This document shows positions 46,287 to 58,390 of a stretch of 64,000 nucleotides of DNA, one piece after another; position 1 is the first letter of the stretch; every line of letters starts with the position of its first letter. The position numbers were made by a program, and so were the translations under genes. The notes beneath the pieces are model-generated. The model did not search any database and was not told the DNA's origin. It worked only from the letters and a program-made list of their open reading frames with translations. Origin of the DNA: Ligustrum vulgare (lineage: Eukaryota; Streptophyta; Magnoliopsida; Lamiales; Oleaceae); assembly GCA_963555705.1 (NCBI GenBank), contig OY743177.1, positions 57,494,096 through 57,558,095 of the forward strand, read 5' to 3'.

Positions 46287-46560
46287 GTCATCTATTTAAA
46301 AGCATTATTCAACGCGTAAAAGAGCGGTGGCTCCGCGTGTCAGTGATATGGATTCCATCAAGAAATAATGGAATAAATTATTGAAAAGGTGAGATAATGT
46401 GTCATTACCTTTTTCGATATAAGGGAAGATTTGGCGACAAGATTGAGATTATGAGATATTTCCTTGGATATTGTACCTGATTTTTCGGTATATTAAAAGT
46501 AATAAAGGTATACTGATTTAAACTGTACAGAAATACGTACTGATGAAATAAATGTTGTAT
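46287..46560. other. Sequence between the second cargo ORF and hairpin field 2
   Basis: No gene. It holds ATTCCAT-(9 nt)-ATGGAAT (about 46350-46372), a 7-bp inverted repeat, and the upstream region of the minus-strand ORF. The cargo boundary probably lies here, before the hairpin field resumes at 46561. Confidence 0.45.
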
Positions 46561-48401
46561 TGAACCAGAAGTTCATACATATGTATAAGTGAAATATCTT
46601 GCTGAACCAGAAGTTCATACGTACAAGTGAATTACGTATATAGTATGAACCAGAAGCTCATAAATAAAATATACATTGTATTGAACCAGAAGTTCATACG
46701 TACAAGTGAAATATGTATATAGTATGAACCAGAAGCTCATAAATGAAATATACATTGTATTGAACCAGAAGTTTAGCAATATTGTATTGAATCAAATATT
46801 GATACATCAAAATGAAATAAAACCGTATTGAACCAGAAGTTCTATAATAAACGGGATTAGCTCGAGAAGCTTTATGATTTGTAAAAGTGTGATATGTATA
46901 CAATCCACCAAAGCGCACTGAGATATATGGTTGAAATTACATCCTTAAAAGGGACGACATGTGCGGCATTTTAGCCAATTGATATAATATAATATTTGGG
47001 GAAAACACGCCTGAAGCGTAATTATGCCTGAAGCATAATGACTATCGATTCCAAAAAAAATAAATATCTCTTGAATGATTGAGATGATCCCTTTGAAACT
47101 AAATACTCATGGTGAGTAAAAGGGACATAATTAAATGTAAGAGACTCAGGTATCTGATGATAGAACATATAAAGAGATCTCCCTATGTTATATTGAGATG
47201 GAATCGATAAATAAGTCGACTGCATACCCTCTTATGAAATAAGATTGATGAAATTATAATTATTTGGCCAAGTATGAAACCCTAATGTAGGAATTATTGT
47301 TCAAGGACCTGAAGTCCAAATGCTTAAATGTGTAAAGCCAGTAATTATATGTACAAATGAAAAATATTTCACAGTCGTAAAAGACGACTAGTTGCGCGCG
47401 AAATTTTTCATAGAACTGGCATGACATATGGTGGATAGACTATAGTCTAAATCACTAGCTTGAGCTCCTTGATATACCAATGAGTGAGATCAAAATGTAT
47501 GATTCTCATCTCGGTACTTTGGGAGTATTCTTTGATGTACCAGTTGATCGCGGTACTTTGGGATTTCAAGTAAAATGATTGTAGATTATATGTCGAAATT
47601 GATATCTATTTCAATGATTGATTATGCTCCTGGAAAATTAGAAATTGCAGTTTATAAAGTGCAAGAACATACATGTATAAATCATTGAAAGATTCAATAT
47701 GCCCAGATTAGTATCACTATAGAATGATACAAATAACTCCATGATATAATATGTTGAAAGTGAAATTGGAGTGTACTATTTATGACATCTGGGAAATTGA
47801 TTATTCACTAGAAGTGAATTTGAAAATGAATATTTAATTATTCACTAGAAGTGAAAGATGCAATCTATGAAAGTGAATTATAGATTTGATTATTCACCAG
47901 AAGTGAATTCTAAATTTGATTATTCACCAGAAGTGAAAGATGCAATCAATAAATTAGTACAACATTGCTTAATATAGCATGTTATGACATCATGAGCTAT
48001 GAACGATTTATATAAAGCTCATCATAAATTATACGATGAAAAGATTCGTGATTGCACCAATATACTTGTAATATTCCATGAAAGGAATAAATACGCGTTG
48101 CACTCTTTTTTCCTTAGCTGAGGTTTTGTCCCACAGGGTTTTCCTAGCAAGGTTTTTAATGAGGCAGCAGCTGAGGTGTATTGATGAAAATTAATGAGAA
48201 TAATGTACTATTTCTCCTTCGCTGAGGTTTTGTCCCACAGGGTTTTCCTAGCAAAGGTTTTTGAGGCATTATCATAGCTATTGACAAGCTATAATTTAGC
48301 AACACATTGTTATACTGGAATGATATCAACAAATGAAGAAAATCATAGACATCTTATGAAGAATGCTATGCAAGGAGATTTTCATATTCCAGAAGAAATA
48401 T
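46561..48401 (+). repeat. Constant-loop mini-hairpin field 2
   Basis: At least 15 short hairpins, most with loop CAGAA, CTGAA or TAGAA. Examples: TGAAC-CAGAA-GTTCA (46561, 46603, 46682), TATGA-[acCAGAAGc]-TCATA (46644, 46723), GAAC-CAGAA-GTTC (46830), ACGC-CTGAA-GCGT (47007), ATTATGC-CTGAA-GCATAAT (47021), GGAC-CTGAA-GTCC (47305), ATTCAC-TAGAA-GTGAAT (47803), ATTCAC-CAGAA-GTGAAT (47892) and ATATTC-CAGAA-GAAATAT (48384). A few have other loops: TACTC-ATGGT-GAGTA (47104), TATTCC-ATGAAA-GGAATA (48072) and AGCT-CGAGA-AGCT (46859). Around 46600-46770 they also form a tandem repeat of about 80 bp. Confidence 0.85.
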
Positions 48402-48806
48402 GATATCATTATTCAAAAGGTTCATGAATACTTGAATGCACACTTCAGGGGGAGAATCATGCTGTCATGCTGTACTCTTTTTCCTTCGTCCAGGTTTTGT
48501 CCCACAGGGTTTTCCTGACAAGGTTTTAACGAGGCAGCGGCTGTACTCTTTTTCCTTCGTTCAGATTTTGTCCCATTGGGTTTTACTGACAAGGTTTTAA
48601 CGAGGCAGCACTAAAGCACTACAGAAATAAAGCAATGAAACAATGAAGCACTTCAGAACTTCAAAGATTCAATACATGATTTGTTCTACTTGAACATTAG
48701 ACTCAACGATTGACGATGACCAATATCAGGGGGAGCGGCTGTACTCTTTTTCCTTCGTTCAGATTTTGTCCCATTGGGTTTTACTGACAAGGTTTTAACG
48801 AGGCAG
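48101..48806 (+). repeat. Five copies of a 65-70 bp 3' repeat
   Basis: Units at about 48101-48170, 48205-48268, 48471-48540, 48541-48610 and 48739-48806 share CTCTTTTTCCTT, GGTTTTGTCCCA.(A/T)GGGTTTT, then GACAAGGTTTTAACGAGGCAG. The last two units read identical over about 68 bp, pointing to a recent segmental duplication. A-GGGGGAG tracts occur near 48447 and 48728 as well as at the true polypurine tract. Confidence 0.88.
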
Positions 48807-48828
48807 ACAATTGCGGAATATGTCATTC

Positions 48829-48837
48829 AAGGGGGAG
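48829..48837 (+). promoter_or_regulatory. Polypurine tract of the LOG-carrying element
   Basis: AAGGGGGAG abuts the 3' LTR start TGTTATAAAT. Confidence 0.85.
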
Positions 48838-49036
48838 TGTTATAAATAATATATAAATATGTGAATGACATTACCATTATATCCCTGTAAGCTTTACAAT
48901 ATTACGATTGTACCATTGTCCACTCCTATAAATAGGAGTCATTTCCTTTGTAATAAATACACCTTGGAAGAGAATTCTCTCCTCTCTATTCTCTCCATCT
49001 CCATATCTTTGTTATGATTTTAATAGTTTTATAACA
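48838..49036 (+). repeat. 3' LTR (199 bp) of the LOG-carrying element
   Basis: Reads identical to 42900-43098, including the TATA box (48927-48935). Confidence 0.95.
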
Positions 49037-49041
49037 GAAAG
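49037..49041. repeat. Right target-site duplication GAAAG
   Basis: Matches 42895-42899; the original locus reads ...ATATCTT-GAAAG-TATTGTT.... Confidence 0.92.
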
Positions 49042-52000
49042 TATTGTTATATGTTTTGGAATTTGTATTATGGATTGCATGCCTCCAAACTTAGGATGCA
49101 TTGAACCCAATTGGGCTCAATAGTAATTGCTATAATTAATTGATTGATTGATTAATTAACTAGGAATTGTTGAACGAGAAAGTAATTAAACATCTTGATC
49201 ATATGAAAAAATTAATTTAAGTAATCATGGATAGTGAAAGCATATGATCCAATCCAATTAATTTAACATACTACTCATTTTCTAGTCTAATTAAATGCGA
49301 GATATCGACCTTTATGTTTTCACAATTCAATTGTTGATAACTATAATTTTAGGTGAGTCGAATTAATTTGTAACCATCTAGTTGAAACATTAACACGACC
49401 ATTGATAATAACAAAAATTTTACGATTGAACTATGGAAAAAAACAGAAATTTGAATTACCTGAAATCAAGATATATGTTTGGTAATTCTTTTTATTGGAT
49501 TACCTATAAGAGAGGGAATGGTAGACCCCACACATTTCTTTCTGGTACTTAAGGGAAAACTAAATTTTTATCGAAGTCAAAGTCAACAATTAATCATAAC
49601 ACCATATTTCATAGATCTCACAACTTTTTAACAACACATACCATCAACTTTAATCCAAATTCGTTAAAAATATGATTTTAGAGCGTGTTTGTTGCAAAAG
49701 TTTTTGGATGAATTTTAACTTTTTTGGAGAATTCGAATATATGGTTTGAAAGTGATTAAAAAGTGTGAAAAATGATGTCTCTAATATAAATGTATGATTG
49801 AAAATGAATTTGAGAAAATTTTAAAAAAACTTAACTTTACCAAACATGAATTTAATGTACATCAAACAGTGGCTAAGTACTAAGTAGAATACATGAACCT
49901 CCTAGGTATTTCTTAGTAGTATATTAAGAATATTTTATTTGGCTAAGAATATTTTGACTTGAATAGATATAGTTTGGTAACACATCATGGATGTCTCCTT
50001 AGAAAAGTCACGTCTTTTGGATTTCACGCATAAGAAAATTGAAATCCTTCTCTAATCATGTGACACCGTTAAATCTTCTTTCAATTTTAGGCATTTCTTT
50101 ACGACACGTAAATAAACAAATATATCTCTTCTTTAAAAATTGAATTCTATGAACAATTATTTATTTCGTATTCGTATATGTTCATAGAAATATTATGGTC
50201 CTCAATTTAATATAAAATAAATATTAAATATAATTTTATCGTATAGTTGATTCCCTCAGTAAACAAACTATGAAACTAGAATTGGTTTCCGAGAGGGTAG
50301 TGAATGATATTTTAATGTCCTGAAAGCTCTGTTTGGTAAAATGCTTTATAAAATTTGTTTATAAACGATCACATAACATTTTATTGGACAATTTTTTTTT
50401 TTTTAAAGTCAATAATTTAAGCTGGTCAAAATTCTCGTATACTATCTTTTACTTTTAAAAAAGTGGACAAATAAAATATTATCATTATTTATGAACAACA
50501 TTTATAAGTATATGTTATTAAAAATTGTGCAAAATAAATAAAATCAATATACTTTCCTTGATGTAATTATTGTTCATTTAATCAAGGGTTTGACGGTTGC
50601 ACAATTTTTCATTTTGGTCAAATAATTTTTTTTTTTAATTTTTTATTCGTGTATAATAGAATTAAAATGCAGCCCACGCACATTTGGGGGTTAATATGTA
50701 CAAACTCATCAAATAATCTTAAATTGCTGCAAAATTTACACACGCAACATAACAACATTAAACTCCCCAAATGAAAATTGTAAGAATTAATCTTGATTAA
50801 CATTATCCTAAATCAAAGGTCAATTCAAAATTGAATTTTATGGATCAAAAAGTCCAAATACAGACCCCCTTGATTTTTTCCCAGGAAAAATAAAAATAAA
50901 ATCGAAAGTCACCAAAACTAAAGTGACTCAAATAAAGTTTGAATAACCTCCCAAATGAACGGATACTATGTAAAGATAGCGACTTATCATTCAAGAGTGA
51001 ATGCACCATTGGTTATCATCTTTGACAAACTAAGCTTCCTAAGCAAGTTCCAAGTCCATTTTCAGTCGACAGTCACTCTTTTTGGCATATTTCCTGTTTG
51101 GTTGAGCTTAATGTTAGGGGGGGGGGGGGGGGGGGAAATTGATAAATGGTTTAATTTTAGCATTTTTTATATTTATTTATTTATTTTTATGACTCAGGTG
51201 TTCAACTTTCACCCAAATAATCCTCGAGAAATGCGGCATTCTCCCCCACCCCCACCGCCGAGTCATCTTCTAGGCAAATTTAAATATGAATACAGCCTAT
51301 GCACACTTGGAGTAAATATTTGGACAATGACCCTCCTTCCATAAACCCTCCATTTACGTCGTGTGGATGAGATACCCGAATTGGTGACGAGACGCACCAT
51401 GGGCCTCCATGTAAGCACTTGCTTACGACATTTAAATGCTGCATTTTAAGAGCTGAAACTTACTAAAAAATAACTATCTGTAATTTTGAAAAATGCATGA
51501 AATTGAAAAGTGATATTGAGAATTGTAATATTTTTAAACATTGTTTATACAATGTTACCAAATTGATTGATAATTTTCTTTTTCTTCAACTTTAGTCAAC
51601 AAGATTTCTCATTAATCACCAACGTAGTAAATAACCCACTATAGTAAGTGAATGATTATTGTTTTATCCGTTTAGGCCCCTCACAGGGGGACAACTAAAA
51701 GTTTCACATAGATTGAATTGGACATGACGAGATCAAATTGAATACATAAATTAATGATACAATTGCTTGTTATTTGTTCAACTGGATTCAATCAGTATAA
51801 CGTGTCAAACTTCTCTATATAATTTTTGTTTTACTTAAAATCCTTATCATGTGTCGAACTTTTGTATTACTTAATTTTATAAAAGAAGACTAAAGCACCA
51901 TATATTGAAGAATGCTATCTAGTACTATACTACTATTAGTAATGCTTACATCAATTTTTTTAGGTGACTTTGTCTAATAAATTAAGATGTTTTCAACCTT

Positions 52001-53519
52001 GTAGGACAAGTACAGGGCGGCCTGCACTATCACCTAAATTTATGCTAGATAACACACTATTATATATTTTATATAAAATAAGTTTGATCTTCAATGAACT
52101 AATATAGGCTATTTGGTTTAAGGCACTTGTTATTAAAGAACAATACTTCTTTAACTCTTTGTTCGGCAACACTATAATAATTATAAATTGATTAATTTAT
52201 ACTGTTTTTTAGGTAAAATGTGTGTTTAAAAAGGTAAGAAAGAAAATGTGTATGGCTAAAAAGTGATTTGAAAAATTATATTGTTTATAAATTGTAAATA
52301 TTGCATTAAAGAAAAGATGTTAAATCGATTAGTACATACTCCATACTAAATATGCCTGCATGGTTTTGCAAAAATATTTAATAAATGAAGAAAGAACAAA
52401 AAAGAAAATTAAAACTTCGAGGAAAAAATATGAATCACTAAGGCGAAGAACATATTAGAAAATCGAGCTGTCTTTAGTATACAATGTCCCTAAAAACAAT
52501 TCGCCCTCTCAAAATAGGGGCTTGAAGTTTCGTTGAAAGTAATTTGTCTTTTAGGATACACCGTTGAATCTAGTAGCAAGGTCGAGCACAAAGATTTTAC
52601 TCAATAGAACTAAACGTTGTCTGAACAAACAATGGACGTACATTAAGAAATCAAAGGATGTTTGAGAGAAATTGAGAATAGAAGAAGAATTGGTTTTATT
52701 TATTTTATTTTATTTTTTTTGAAACTAAAGAAAACGGATTTATTATTTATAGTCTTCGTTGACGTCTGAGATCTCCAGAAGCCAAACTCAACAAAGGAGG
52801 TGACATGGGCAAAAAACAATTGTTGAACGTTTGAACGTTTGAGATCTCCGGAAATGCTATTTGTACAAACAAGTTATACAAATTGTGTACAAATAGCTGT
52901 GAGTACCCGAAATACCCTTATTATTGAACTCATTTTACAAAATGCCCTAAAATGAAGTCCAAATACGAGTACTAGGGTTTAGAACCAAACATTTTTTATT
53001 TTGACGAAGGAGGCGAGGAGAGATAATACATTAGCCTCCGTTTGGCAAAACATGTTTTTTATTACACAATTCCTCAAATCACTTTTTAATTACATATATT
53101 TTTTCTCTCAATTTTTCAATCATACATTTTACCTAGAAAACATAAAAAAAAATATTTTTAAACAAAAAAAATTTAAGAAATAGAGCATTAGTTGGAGAGT
53201 TATTGTGAGGTGAAGTGAATTTGTTTTGCATATGTTGAATATGGGTTAATTTAACTTGTGTGGTTGAATGTGTTGTGAAGTGTTATTGTAATGTTTAGGG
53301 AAAAAATTATATTGTAGTGTTGGATGAAAAATACTTGATTTACTGTAGCAATTCGATCTTTGTATGATGGCAAATTGAATGGATAAAAAACAATATCCAT
53401 GACCCTCTTACTTTAATATGGTATACCTTAATTGTGTACAACCTTAATGTTGCAAGTTTGAACATGAGATTTTTTTTTTTTTTTTTGATTATTTAACATG
53501 AAAAATACGTAATGTTTCA
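49042..53519. other. AT-rich intergenic DNA with MITE-like copies
   Basis: No convincing gene. Recognisable are MITE-like sequences at about 49681-49860 and 52144-52325 (plus orientation) and 53032-53165 (reverse), described in the findings. A G19-type homopolymer at about 51118-51136 creates a spurious 129-codon ORF. A T18 run lies at about 53471-53487. About 52480-52800 has no recognisable feature. Confidence 0.5.
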
Positions 53520-54815
53520 GGTTTGAAAGGGTTGTGGAAGATCAGTTGGGACATGCAAATATGTCACAGCTATAGGAGGTCCGGCCACTAGTTACAAGAT
53601 TGTCCAACGAAGCGATAATGCTCGCATTAATGGACATTTGAAGTTGTTGGACATGTTCAGGACAAAGAACGTGGGATTGTCCGATTGGCATGTACTTTTT
53701 TCCTTAAGAAGTCCAGTTTGTTACCTAAATTCTAATCATTTGCTTGTTCGTCAAAATGAGAAATACAAAGTAGGAGCTCTAATTTTCATCGGTACGAGTG
53801 CTTCAACTCCAAAAGCCATGGAGAATGGGATTTCCCGTTTGTAAATTCTGCAGGTAGTCTTATAAGACCAAAACATACTTGGGAGTTATTCAACCTAAGA
53901 CCCTTTGAGGGCTTCTTGTCGAGTCTTCACTGTGTGTTTTATAATATTATTAATTGCTTCGATTTGACTATTTGCCTGGGGATGGTTCAGTGTACAAATT
54001 ATTTCTTTATGTACAAGTCATCGCAAAATGAACTGGATCTTGTATTGTCAAATTATTTTCCATTTTCGTTCACGATGGAATGTGGAATACCGAAGTGGCA
54101 GATGATTGATTCTCAAACAAAATATTTAGTTCTGTGCTCCGTAATTTTTGCTAACGGGTCATTTTCAGCCTACTTCATGAAGTAATCTACTACAACTATG
54201 GTGTATTTATTTTTGCTTTTTAATACAGGGAATGAGACAATATATCGACCCCTATTTAGAAAATGGCCACGAACTAGGGATAGAGGTCAACTCTTTAGCG
54301 AACTACTCATCAGGGGTGCAAAATTTTGACATTTAATTCATTACTGAGCAAACTCGATAGCATCTTTTTTAACGCTTTCCATAAATGTCCTTGCCTCAAA
54401 ACTTTTCTTCGGGATTTCCCTCTAATGTGATTCTCACATATTCCTTCATGGACTTCCCTCGTAACATAATTCACCTCTTCTTTGTCCAAACATTTTAATA
54501 ATCGTAAGAAGATCCTCTCTTATAAAACATTTCCTTCAAAATCACATATCTAGTTGATCTAATTCTCAACCTCTGAGCTTCATCATAGTCTGTAGGCAAG
54601 TCACCTAGGGCTTATGTAAAGTTGACCTGAAGACATTTCTAATTGGTACCAATCCAGGTCGGTTGTTCTTTCATTGCTGGCTATCAGAGCTAATACATCA
54701 GCTTGCCCATATTGTAAGCTAGGGAATTATGAAATTTCTAATAGATCAAAAATTATCAATTCTCCGGTGACAACTTTGTGATAAGCAGGCATTTTTTTTC
54801 ATCCTTAATATCATA
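53520..54815 (-). pseudogene. Decayed Ty3/gypsy (Tat-type) pol: RNase H end and integrase
   Basis: On the minus strand, across many stops and frame changes, the order of a Tat-clade gypsy pol is readable from about 54800 down: YGQADVLALIASNERT (RNase H/connection), LLKCLDKEEVNYV and REVHEGICENH.RG (zinc module), 'LRQGHLWKALKKDAIEFAQ', then near 54130-53900 YFVWE-like and FGIPHS-like blocks around the second catalytic Asp, NHPQANSQIEAINNIIKHT (catalytic Glu block) and TRQEALKGS. The end FSMAFGVEALVP with 'IRAPT' lies near 53830-53780. No LTR or target duplication was found. It is an old fragment without coding capacity. Confidence 0.8.
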
Positions 54816-55896
54816 ACTGCATTGCACTAGATTCACTACTAGCTAACCACATTATGTATAATAGATCAAAAATTATAAAACGATAAACACCTTAACCCAA
54901 GTTTAAATCTAACCCAAAATTCAGTTTGTAAACCACATTATGTATAAGTAGAATTATTCTTGACAACATTGATAAGATAGATTTACAGAATTTGTTCACA
55001 TCAGTTCGCGTCCTAGTTCTACACATGACGGCCAACTTCTAGTTCTTTTGAATGACCACAAGTTCAAGGGTAATTCAGTTCAGATTATAAAGACCTAAAT
55101 AATTTCATCGAACTCGATACTTCATTTCCACGGGTGACAACAAGCTCCATGAACTACTATTTAATTTCACTCGTTAACAAGTCATTTATAACTTATGAAT
55201 AGAGCCTATATATTAACCAAGAAGATAAAATAAATAGGACATAGATATGTTTGACACGTTAAAAATATTAAATTATTTTTAATTGAATTAAAATAAGTTA
55301 AAAAAATTATATTTTAACTTATCTACGTTTCATTATTTATATTTTTATAGTCTATTTAATAATGAAGATTAAATAGTTAAGCATTCGACAACAATAAAAA
55401 TTGGAAATATGTAAGACGTTTATTTCTTGTCCTGTATAATATTATTCAATATTTCATATACACAATTATAAAAATAATTTTAAAAAAAAAAAATCTTGAA
55501 GACAAGACTTTAAAAAGAATAGATACCTTGGAGTAATTGGCAACAACGAGAATGGGAAATTAATAATTGGCCATAATCCAAAGTGACATAGAAAATGTCC
55601 TCATACATATTAATTTGAAAGACCATACAAATGGGAATTGCATTAAACACGTGCTAAACTACAAATCCATGTTCAAATTGTCCAGTGGGCATTAATAATG
55701 TTCGGAAAGAACCAAGAAAGAGGTGGGGTTTGGGGTCGTTGAGGGATGCATGACCGTCATCTTTGTATTTTTTCGGACACTTGAAAAATTATAATCAACT
55801 TTAATTTACCTTAAAGTCTTCAAATCTGTAATTACCATTTACCCATAATCATGAAGACCAAATTGTAAGAGATGAGCTCTATCGTTAACTCATACT
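54816..55896. other. AT-rich intergenic DNA
   Basis: I see no gene and no defined repeat in this stretch. 'AATAGATCAAAAATTAT' occurs near 54740 and 54860, and 'CCACATTATGTATAA' near 54848 and 54933, suggesting a small diverged duplication. Confidence 0.5.
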
Positions 55897-57447
55897 GGAG
55901 TTGTCCTCAGTGTCACTGTACTGTTGCGAAGTTTTTTTTAAGTGTTATTGCACTTTAAATTGTGTTTGACATATCATTAAACTTCAAAATTAAATCTTTT
56001 ATTGCAACTGTACTATTTCAAAGACTTCTCAAATGTCCTTAAACTTTAAATGTCATTTGGTATGTCATTGAAATAATAAAAGGGCACCCCATTTGCCACT
56101 CCCTTTAAAAATCATTCAATTTTTTTATTAATTATTATTTTTTGTTTATTTCATAATTGTAGATGAATTTAATCATAATTTTTTTGTTGATTCAATAATA
56201 AAGTTTCTCTTCATTATGAGAATATTAATGACAAATAAAACATATTTTAAGTAGATTCGTTTTCTTTTTTCTTTTTCTTTTTTATTTTTTTTGAGAAACG
56301 AGTTTGTCCATTTTAATCCAGTATTTCTTCTAAAATATATTTTTATCTATTATTAATATTTTATGAAAAGAAATTCATTTATAATAACGTTCAAATTATA
56401 ATAGATTTTTATTACATTTCTTCTTTCCAAAATGTTTATTGAATTCAAATATAATTCTAAAAATCATTTCCACTCTTTAACTCCATTTTGAAATTTCTTG
56501 TTAATTATTTTTCTTTTTGTTTCATTATTGTAAATGGAGTTATACAATTTTTTGTTGATTTGAATATTCATGATAGATTAAAATATATTGTGTATATCCT
56601 TCTAATGAAATTTTTTATAAAAAATTGTATTACCTTAATTAATCAAGCATTTCTTGTGACAATAAATCCATTTACAATGATGTTTAGAATTATATTTGAA
56701 TTGCATTAATTTTTTGAAAGAAGAAATGCAATATATTCATTTACATTAACTTCCAAAATATAATTCTAATTATTTTTTTGTCCATTTACAATAATGCAAT
56801 AATTCCTTTGAAATTAATTTCATTTCAAAAATCCTCTGGACATTATTGTAAATAATTTTATTTTCATAAAATATTATGGATAGATAAATATATTTTTTTC
56901 CTAGAAGAAATGCTTGATTAATATGGACAACTCAATTTGATATATATAAAAAAATATTAAAAGAACCTATATAAATATATTTTATCTATCATTAGTATTT
57001 TCATTATTGTAAATAATTTTATTTTCATAAAATATTAATATTAATAAAAAAGTTTTTCCTAGAAGAAATCCTCGACTAAAAAAAAAAAATCTCTTTGAGA
57101 GAATCTACATAAATATATTTTTATCTATAATTAATATTCTCATAATGAAGAGAAAATTATTTATTGAATCAACAAAAAAATTATGAATAAATTCATCTAC
57201 AATAATAAAACAAACAAAAATATAATTACTAAAAATGATTGAAACGATTTCAAAGGAAGTGGAAAATGGGCACCCTTTTAGTAGTTTAATGGTACGTTAG
57301 ATGACATTTAAAGTTCAGTGATATTTGGGGAATCTTTGAAATAGTACACTGATGATAAGAGTTTTAATCCTAAAATACAATGATATGTCAGATACAATTT
57401 AAAGTTTAATGGCATTTATAAAACTTTGAAATAGTGCATTTAACTCC
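55897..57447. mobile_element. Foldback (long inverted repeat) element, about 1.55 kb
   Basis: The left half from GGAGTT (55897) and the reverse complement of the right half ending AACTCC (57447) align over several hundred bases: 'TTTAAATTGT.T.TGACATATCATT', 'GTACTATTTCAAAGA', 'CTTTAAATGTCAT', 'AAAAGGG..CCCATTT.CCACT', 'TGTAGATGAATTTA.TCATAA', 'TTTTTTTGTTGATTCAATAA' and 'TCTCTTCATTATGAGAATATTAAT'. Inner parts (56400-56460 against 56680-56760) also pair. The whole element is thus close to one large diverged palindrome without coding capacity. Candidate flanking repeats are TCGTTA (about 55882) and TTCGTTA (about 57451), not confirmed. Confidence 0.75.
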
Positions 57448-58390
57448 TTGTTCGTTACTATACTAAGTGCATGTTGGAATATGTAGTTTTTGAGAAATTT
57501 TGAGTTTTGGGGAGAATGTGTGGGTGAAAAGTGTGAAACATGGTGGATTGTATCAAAATGTGTTCTTGAAAATGAATTTGGGGGAAACGTGAAAAAATTG
57601 TTGAGAGAAAAATAGGGCTAAGTAAGCTTCTGTTCAGCAGCACTGTAGCAATTATGCCTCTGTTTGATAAAAAAATATTTTATTTATAAACAAAAAATAA
57701 GATGTTTTCCTAGGTAAAATATGTGATTGAAATTTGAAAAAATTTGTGTGGTTAAAAAGTAATTTTGTGAAATGTGTTCTATATAATCTTGTTTATAAAG
57801 AAGTTTACAAAACTGAGATTATAAATTGATTTATTTATATTTTTGAGGTAAAATATGTGATTAAAAGTGAAGAGAAAATGTTAGTGGTTAAAAAGTGATT
57901 TAAAAAATTTTGTTGTTTATAGGTTAATTTATAAATTGTAATGATTGTATTAAAGAACAAAGGCTAAATCATCACACCTACATTTTAATCATTAGACTCT
58001 ATTTCAAAAGTTATTCATTTTTTATTTTTATTTTTTAGATCGTAGTGATTTATTATTATTTTATTGACACTACTAAATGAGAAAATGAAAGTTGAGGTTA
58101 CGACCCCATGAAAAAGAAACACATGAGTGCAAAGTGGGGGGAAAAAAAAAAAAAAATTCAACCACAAAAATGATTTTTTTTTTTTTTTTTTTTTTTTTAC
58201 AAAAGTAAATGTACAAGGAATTAATCCTTGCACTTGGCCGTACTAACAAATCTCTTCCTAGTTTGGTTAATTTTGTTTTGCAGTTACTAAAATCAAATCA
58301 TAAAATTAAAGTTGGGAAGAAAGTTATTTGTGAGAGAGAACATCTCATAAAGTTGAAGGAAAGCCCCAAGTATGAGCAAAGATCCAATAG
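57448..58390. other. MITE-like copies and homopolymer tracts
   Basis: About 57452-57620 resembles 49681-49860 and 58885-59010 (family 2). About 57657-57965 holds two successive family-1 copies. A G7A15 run (about 58134-58155) and a T27 run (about 58172-58198) follow. The 64-aa ORF at 58209-58403 has no recognisable domain. Confidence 0.45.

Larger units (their letters stand above)
42900..49036 (+). mobile_element. Non-autonomous LTR retrotransposon carrying a LOG gene and a second ORF
   Basis: A 6137-bp element with two 199-bp LTRs that read identical (TGTTATAAAT...TTATAACA), 5-bp target duplications GAAAG, TTATCAGCACGAG just after the 5' LTR as the likely primer-site region (common in short-LTR Ty1/copia-like elements), and an AAGGGGGAG polypurine tract before the 3' LTR. 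I find no Gag, protease, RT or integrase, so it must be mobilised in trans. Its interior has a GC-rich leader, two fields of constant-loop mini-hairpins and five copies of a 65-70 bp 3' repeat. In the middle lies an antisense cargo with two intact ORFs (LOG and a 181-190 aa basic protein). The identical LTRs indicate a recent insertion. Confidence 0.93.

Noticed and set aside
44139..48401. Hairpin arrays considered as a CRISPR-like or integron-like array
   Set aside because: This is a eukaryotic LTR element; repeats are not regularly spaced and have no constant repeat/unique spacer pattern.
50955..51344. 129-codon ORF containing a Gly run
   Set aside because: Depends on a G homopolymer at 51118-51136 and has no recognisable domain.
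53638..54185. Plus-strand ORFs of 68 and 89 codons
   Set aside because: They are antisense shadows of the decayed integrase on the minus strand.
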